Assembly (NCBI RefSeq): GCF_023701485.1
Contig: NZ_JAMQBK010000024.1
Location: 124,001 to 188,000 of the forward strand
Length of the DNA: 64,000 nt
Reading direction: 5' to 3'
From: Aporhodopirellula aestuarii
GTDB lineage: Bacteria > Planctomycetota > Planctomycetia > Pirellulales > Pirellulaceae
How positions within the stretch are numbered: the stretch's first letter is position 1; each line of letters begins with the position of its first letter. The notes beneath the pieces are model-generated. The model did no database searches. It was not told the origin of the DNA and saw only the letters and a list, made by a program, of their open reading frames with translations. Shown here in pieces: positions 59,954-64,000 of this stretch. The position numbers and the translations under genes were made by a program.

Positions 59954-61425
59954 CCAAACTTCCGGAGATCAGGATTGACGTGCTCAATCGCCGACTGGAT
60001 TTCATCCTGCGTCGGCGCGATGCCGAGAAACTCGACCAGATTTCCGATCACTTCCTCGGGATACGTCACCAACTCGGAGAACTCGATCCGGAACACCGGC
60101 ACATCGGGATGCTCGGCGATGAAGTTATCTCGGTGGTCGCGGAGACTGCGCTGCAGAACTTCGCACTCCTCGTCGTTTGCCGCGAACCATTGGCCACGAT
60201 GTTTCTCGCTACGGTTCTGCAGCGAGCGAATCGAGGCCTCGATGTCTCTTTCGACGGAGACGATTCGCAGTGAATCGCCCAACCCGGCGTGAAGGTGATT
60301 CACGAAGCGACACAGGTGCGGATACTTCGCTCCAGCGACCGTCTTGTCGCGGTTCGCTTCCGATTTGCGACTGATGATCCAGGACTTGAGCATCTGAGTC
60401 AGTTGGTCGTCGCTGACATTCGGGTCCGTCGCCGGGAAACGCATCACCTTTTCGCAAAGCTGTGCCAGACCGACTGCCTCGCCACCTCCGGTCGCTTCGT
60501 AGCCACCGAGTTGGTTACCCATGTGAACGCCCAGGTGATGCATCACCATTGCGACACACGACGTGCCGGCGCGGTGCGGGCCAAGCACTGCAAAGAACGG
60601 TGCGTCCGAATGGTCAGCGTTCTTGGCGTCATTGAAGAACCGAGTTTGACTCCACTTCCGTCCGCAGATGTTTGATTTGGTCGGTAGTTGTCCAACGAGC
60701 CAGCGATCGGGCGTGTAAACCGCGATGGATTCTTTTTGAATATTCTTGCCTTGCACGAGTGCTTGGTAGCGTCGCTGGATCAAACGACCGAGGTGGTGGT
60801 CGATGTGATGTTTGGTGTGCCAGTCGTTCCAAGTCAAATGGCGATAGAGTGTTTTCATCGCCTCGCGCCCTCGCACCATGAACGCGTGCGTGCGATTCAC
60901 GTTGTAAGGTCGGTAGACGTGTTCGCTGACCTTGTGCGGCGGGTTCTTGCCGGCGTAAAGGTGTTGGCCGCCGAGATACGCCATTCCCCAATCGGCCGGC
61001 AACTCGGCGATGAATTCCTGCAGCCGTTCGCAGAAGTCGTCGCCGAAACCGGCGTCGTCTTCAAAGACGACATACGAGTCGATGTGTTCGAGCAGGCACT
61101 TTTCGAGAATTAGCAAGTGTGATCGGTAGCACCCCCACGCTCCGTTCCCAGCCCGCCACTGCGGAGGCGTGGCCACGCGCCGGCCGTCGATCGCGGCAAA
61201 TCGTTCGGGTTCGGGGAAAGGCCACGGATCGGGAAGCTGCCGCATCCAGTCACGCAGCCGATCATCGCGTCGATCGAGGTTCATCAAGAAGCAACGTTCA
61301 ACGATCGAATTCGTCCTCCGGATCGTCTTGGTCTGGTTCGGGTGCCCCTTCGGGGAACTTTCGCTCGTACTTGCGGATGGCAGTGCTGACGAGACTGCGG
61401 GCGACTGTTGCGGTAAACCTTCCAT
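59950..61425 (-). CDS. Fusion of GT25-like glycosyltransferase and sulfotransferase domain
   Basis: A protein of about 491 residues with two enzyme-like halves. The N-terminal half resembles GT25 (LOS/procollagen galactosyltransferase-like) enzymes: CFLMNLDRRDDRLRDWM, AWGCYRSHLLILE and SYVVFEDDAGFGDDF. From about residue 275, FFAVLGPHRAGTSCVAMVMH looks like a PAPS-binding 5'-phosphosulfate loop, and ERDIEASIRSLQNR like the 3'-phosphate loop of sulfotransferases. The start is uncertain: ATG 61425 has GAGGAC upstream but overlaps the next gene by 128 bp, while ATG 61282 would remove the first strand. Confidence 0.75.
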   Translation of the reverse strand: MEGLPQQSPAVSSALPSASTSESSPKGHPNQTKTIRRTNSIVERCFLMNLDRRDDRLRDWMRQLPDPWPFPEPERFAAIDGRRVATPPQWRAGNGAWGCYRSHLLILEKCLLEHIDSYVVFEDDAGFGDDFCERLQEFIAELPADWGMAYLGGQHLYAGKNPPHKVSEHVYRPYNVNRTHAFMVRGREAMKTLYRHLTWNDWHTKHHIDHHLGRLIQRRYQALVQGKNIQKESIAVYTPDRWLVGQLPTKSNICGRKWSQTRFFNDAKNADHSDAPFFAVLGPHRAGTSCVAMVMHHLGVHMGNQLGGYEATGGGEAVGLAQLCEKVMRFPATDPNVSDDQLTQMLKSWIISRKSEANRDKTVAGAKYPHLCRFVNHLHAGLGDSLRIVSVERDIEASIRSLQNRSEKHRGQWFAANDEECEVLQRSLRDHRDNFIAEHPDVPVFRIEFSELVTYPEEVIGNLVEFLGIAPTQDEIQSAIEHVNPDLRKFG

Positions 61426-61870
61426 GCGGGAGTCCTCTTGCTTGGGCTTCTTCGAGTAACCAATCGACGATCGTGTCAATGTTTCGGCGGCAACCTTCGG
61501 CACCCCAGTCGTTCATCGTGTCGACACGGGTTTCGCAGTTGCACGTTTCGCTCGGCTTTGCAAACCAAGCGATCATCTTTTTGAGTTCGTTGCCGGGGCC
61601 GGGCCGGTAGCTGCTGATCTTCAGCGTCGCCGGCATCGGGTCTTCGTCCGGCATGTAGTTGCGAAGCAGTGCTTCCAACTCGGTGATGTCCTGTTTGCGT
61701 CGCTTCTTGTTGACCAATGCCATGCCGATCGTGACGATGTTGATCGCGCACGGGTTGTCGTTGGTCTGGCACGCGTTGCACGCGGTTGGCGTGGTTTGAA
61801 CGCGACAGCCGGCGAGTTGGCATGCCACTTCGCATTGGTTGTCGGGCGTTAGGTGTGGGCAATGCATCAT
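61298..61870 (-). CDS. Cys-rich hypothetical protein of the Ser-rich operon
   Basis: A 190-residue protein with no signal peptide. The N-terminal 45 residues contain nine Cys with His (MMHCPHLTPDNQCEVACQ, CNACQTNDNPC), possibly a metal- or Fe-S-binding module. The rest is helical, with two further Cys pairs (ETCNCE, EGCRR) and an acidic C-terminus (PEPDQDDPEDEFDR). It overlaps the Ser-rich gene by ATGA. I do not recognise the family; the strict overlap suggests a partner of the Ser-rich protein. Confidence 0.65.
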   Translation of the reverse strand: MMHCPHLTPDNQCEVACQLAGCRVQTTPTACNACQTNDNPCAINIVTIGMALVNKKRRKQDITELEALLRNYMPDEDPMPATLKISSYRPGPGNELKKMIAWFAKPSETCNCETRVDTMNDWGAEGCRRNIDTIVDWLLEEAQARGLPHGRFTATVARSLVSTAIRKYERKFPEGAPEPDQDDPEDEFDR

Positions 61871-63993
61871 GCTGTCATCCCCACGACTGCTCCATCGAAT
61901 GAACCAGACGAACTGGGAGGATCGCCAGGGTCTTCACAATCACTGCTCACTAACTCCCAGCCGCACGACCAAATCCATGTGCTGTTGCAAGGTTCACTCG
62001 ATCCGCTGCTGTCTTCGGAAGGTTCCTCGGTTGAATCGCTTTCGCTCGGCCGATCGGAGCCGTCGCTGCTATCGGATGCACTTTCGCTGGGGCGGTCGGA
62101 ACCGTCGCTTGGTGGTTCTGAGTTGGATGTCGAGTCGTTGCTTTCGGATGGTTGATCGCTGTCGCTACCCGATGAATCGCCGACGCTCGGATCGTCGCTT
62201 TCGCTGGGCCGATCACTGTCAGAACCTTCCGATCCCGAGTCGCTAGTCGACCGCGAGGTCGAATTGGAACCCGAACCACTTGATGAAACGGGTACGCTGG
62301 TAGAGTCATCACTTCGCGAATCACTGCCAGAATCCGATGTGCTCGTTGATCGTGAATCGGATCCCGATCCGCTGCCGCTATCTGATTCGGATGCACTTGT
62401 GCTGCCTGAATCTGATCCGCTTCCTGATGCAGAGCCACTTTGGCTCCCGCTGCCGGAGGCACTGTCCGAGTACGATTCCGAAGCACTCGCTGAGTAGCTT
62501 TGTGAGTCCGAACTGCGGTCGATGCTTGATTCGCTTTGGGAATCGCTGCCCGACTCGCTAGTTGATTGGGACGCCGATTCAGATTGCGACTGGGATTCTG
62601 ATTCGGACTCACTCGATATGGAATTGCTTTCGCTGCTTGCTGATGAATTCCAACTGTACGAAGGCACGCTCTCCGAGTCTGACTCGCTTCGTGATTCACT
62701 TTCGGATGTGCTCGATTCAGACTGGCTGGATTCAGATGTCGATGATTCGCTGGTTGATGATTCACTCTCGGACGCCGATGACTGCGAACTGCTGACGGAC
62801 GGACTGCTGGTTGATTCGCTTGATTGCGAGGTGGACGAATCGCTCGACGAACCGGAATCGCTTGATTGCGAGTTGCTCGACGACGAATTGCTCGCCGATG
62901 AACTGGATCCAGACACGCTTGGCAGACTGATCGACGTACTGGAATCACTCGATTCGCTTGTCGATGAGTCGCCGGACTGGGAATCGGACGAACTATCTGA
63001 CGATTCACTCGATGCGGACGACGACCCGTCGGAGCTTGATGAAACACTGATGCTGGGCAGACTGGTCGAGTCACTCGAGTCACTTGACTCGCTGTTGGAT
63101 GAATCGCTTGATTGAGAATTCGACGAACTGTTGGACGAACCGCTCGATGCCGACGAGGAACCGTCCGAGCTGGATGAACTGCTCAGGCTCGGCAAACTAG
63201 TCGATGTGCTCGAATCGCTGCTGTCCGACGAATCACTTGATTGACTACTGCTGTCGCTGCTTGATGAAGACGCTGAACTGTCGCTTGAATCGCTGCTGCT
63301 GGATGCGGACGAACTAAGGGAGGAATCGCTGCTGTCGGATGACGACGAGTCTGAGGATGATTGACTACTCGACGATGACTTTGATGACGACGACGAACTG
63401 CCGGAACTGCTGCTCGATGAGGGGCTGCTCGATGACGAACCACTGCTTGATGACGACGAAGACGACGGGCTGCCGGACGACGAGGAGGATGATCCGCTGC
63501 TCGACGAACTCGAACCTGATGAACTGCTGGAAGCCGACAGAGAACTGCTAGAGCTCGACGACATGCTCGATGAGCTTGAGCTGCTCATGCTCGAACTACT
63601 CGACGAGCCACTGCTGCTTGACGAGCTCCCCGATGACGAGGATGAAGATGACGAAGGCGACGACGATGAACTGTTGGATGAGGAATCGCTGCTAGAACTG
63701 CTGCTGGAGCCTGAACTCGAGGAACTGCTGGAGCTTGATGAACTGCTCGAACTACTGCTGCCATCACAGCAACGGCAACCGATGGTTAAATATGCCGATG
63801 TGTCTTCGTGGAAGTGGCAGACGATCTGTTGGCTGGCCAGCAATGCATAGTCGCAAACGTTGTAAACTGAGACAGCAGGGCCAATCGGTTTCCATCCGCC
63901 ATCAAAACGTAGCTCGCGAGCCGTTCCCCACGACTTTGCTTTGATGCGTTTCGCCGGCTTGCATAGCAGCGTTTGTTTCGGCGGGTCGATCAC
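61867..63993 (-). CDS. Giant Ser-rich low-complexity protein (mucin-like)
   Basis: A 708-residue protein. An ordered N-terminal domain of about 78 residues (YNVCDYALLASQQIVCHFHE, ending CRCCDG) is followed by about 580 residues that are mostly Ser, interrupted first by Gly, Pro and Asp and later by Glu, Gln, Asn, Asp and Arg. A short C-terminal Cys/Trp module (CNSTWIWSCGWELVSSDCED) closes it. There is no signal peptide or sortase motif. All Ser codon types are mixed, so it is not a simple DNA repeat. GTG at 63993 fits the GTGA overlaps of this operon, but the window edge is 7 bp away and the gene could extend further. Glycosyltransferases downstream suggest O-glycosylation of Ser. Confidence 0.7.
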   Translation of the reverse strand: MIDPPKQTLLCKPAKRIKAKSWGTARELRFDGGWKPIGPAVSVYNVCDYALLASQQIVCHFHEDTSAYLTIGCRCCDGSSSSSSSSSSSSSSSSGSSSSSSSDSSSNSSSSSPSSSSSSSSGSSSSSSGSSSSSSMSSSSSSSMSSSSSSSLSASSSSSGSSSSSSGSSSSSSGSPSSSSSSSSGSSSSSPSSSSSSGSSSSSSKSSSSSQSSSDSSSSDSSDSSLSSSASSSSDSSDSSASSSSSDSSSQSSDSSDSSDSSTSTSLPSLSSSSSSDGSSSASSGSSNSSSNSQSSDSSNSESSDSSDSTSLPSISVSSSSDGSSSASSESSDSSSDSQSGDSSTSESSDSSTSISLPSVSGSSSSASNSSSSNSQSSDSGSSSDSSTSQSSESTSSPSVSSSQSSASESESSTSESSTSESSQSESSTSESESRSESDSESVPSYSWNSSASSESNSISSESESESQSQSESASQSTSESGSDSQSESSIDRSSDSQSYSASASESYSDSASGSGSQSGSASGSGSDSGSTSASESDSGSGSGSDSRSTSTSDSGSDSRSDDSTSVPVSSSGSGSNSTSRSTSDSGSEGSDSDRPSESDDPSVGDSSGSDSDQPSESNDSTSNSEPPSDGSDRPSESASDSSDGSDRPSESDSTEEPSEDSSGSSEPCNSTWIWSCGWELVSSDCEDPGDPPSSSGSFDGAVVGMTA

Positions 63994-64000
63994 CCAAGAT

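Noticed and set aside
61950-63083. Second minus-strand frame of 377 codons, rich in Arg, Pro and Ala
   Set aside because: It is the shifted frame of the Ser-rich gene; low complexity DNA keeps several frames open.
62522-63115. Plus-strand acidic Leu/Asp/Ser frame
   Set aside because: Antisense reading of Ser codons yields Asp, Leu and Ser-rich products; no start site and no domain.
61950-63750. CRISPR-like or satellite-like repeat in the Ser tract
   Set aside because: The spacing is not regular at DNA level and there is no conserved repeat unit with unique spacers; it is coding low complexity.

Overview
The window looks like a chromosomal heavy-metal resistance island from a planctomycete, most likely a Rhodopirellula-like member of the Pirellulaceae. 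This is inferred from the moderately GC-rich coding style, the many secreted Cys- or His-rich small proteins, CzcA/CusA-type transporters paired with planctomycete-style adaptors, a low-complexity serine protein and dispersed intergenic repeats. No rRNA, tRNA, CRISPR array, transposase or integrase was seen.

Layout. 1-1151: 3' end of a CusA-like RND pump. 1353-8084: Cys-rich leader, adaptor, CzcA-like RND pump, Cys-motif lipoprotein, small Cys protein, HMA-domain protein, then a terminator. 8181-15998: a tightly overlapping operon of Cys-rich protein, degenerate receiver, SpoIIE-type phosphatase, BON protein, thioredoxin lipoprotein, CDF exporter, CYP152-type P450, second CDF exporter and ZntA-type P1B-ATPase. 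16080-20845: a cluster of His-rich secreted proteins, including a recent tandem duplication. 21069-32763: TolC-like lipoprotein, His/Cys-rich leader, adaptor, RND pump, several His-rich periplasmic proteins and a MacB/LolCDE-like ABC pair. 32955-37960: ICMT-like membrane methyltransferase, BON protein, HtrA protease and a P1B-4 ATPase. 37975-49519: DUF305 protein, ECF sigma factor, TolC-like protein, Cys-rich leader, CusB-like adaptor, CusA-like pump, a four-domain Cys metal-binding protein and a lipoprotein. 49539-51650: GNAT acetyltransferase and a second SpoIIE phosphatase. 51732-56121: a copper module with CopA, CsoR and two Cys-rich secreted proteins on the minus strand, and a divergent Csp-like copper-storage protein. 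56234-63993: an eight-gene overlapping minus-strand operon encoding a giant Ser-rich protein, a Cys-rich protein, a GT25-sulfotransferase fusion, two GT2-like and one further glycosyltransferase-like protein, a radical SAM protein and a Pro-rich protein. It probably runs off the right edge.

How it works together. RND pumps with their adaptors and TolC proteins would move metal across the outer membrane. CDF proteins and P1B-ATPases clear the cytoplasm, and His/Cys-rich secreted proteins buffer the periplasm. Three matching 15-bp CsoR-like operators (TACCC-N5-GGGTA type) lie in three divergent promoter regions. They tie copA, the Csp protein, the ECF sigma factor/DUF305 pair and the TolC/CusBA locus into one predicted copper regulon. 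The Ser-rich/glycosyltransferase operon is the strongest candidate for an undescribed system: a glycosylated and perhaps sulfated mucin-like product. Its function is inference only.
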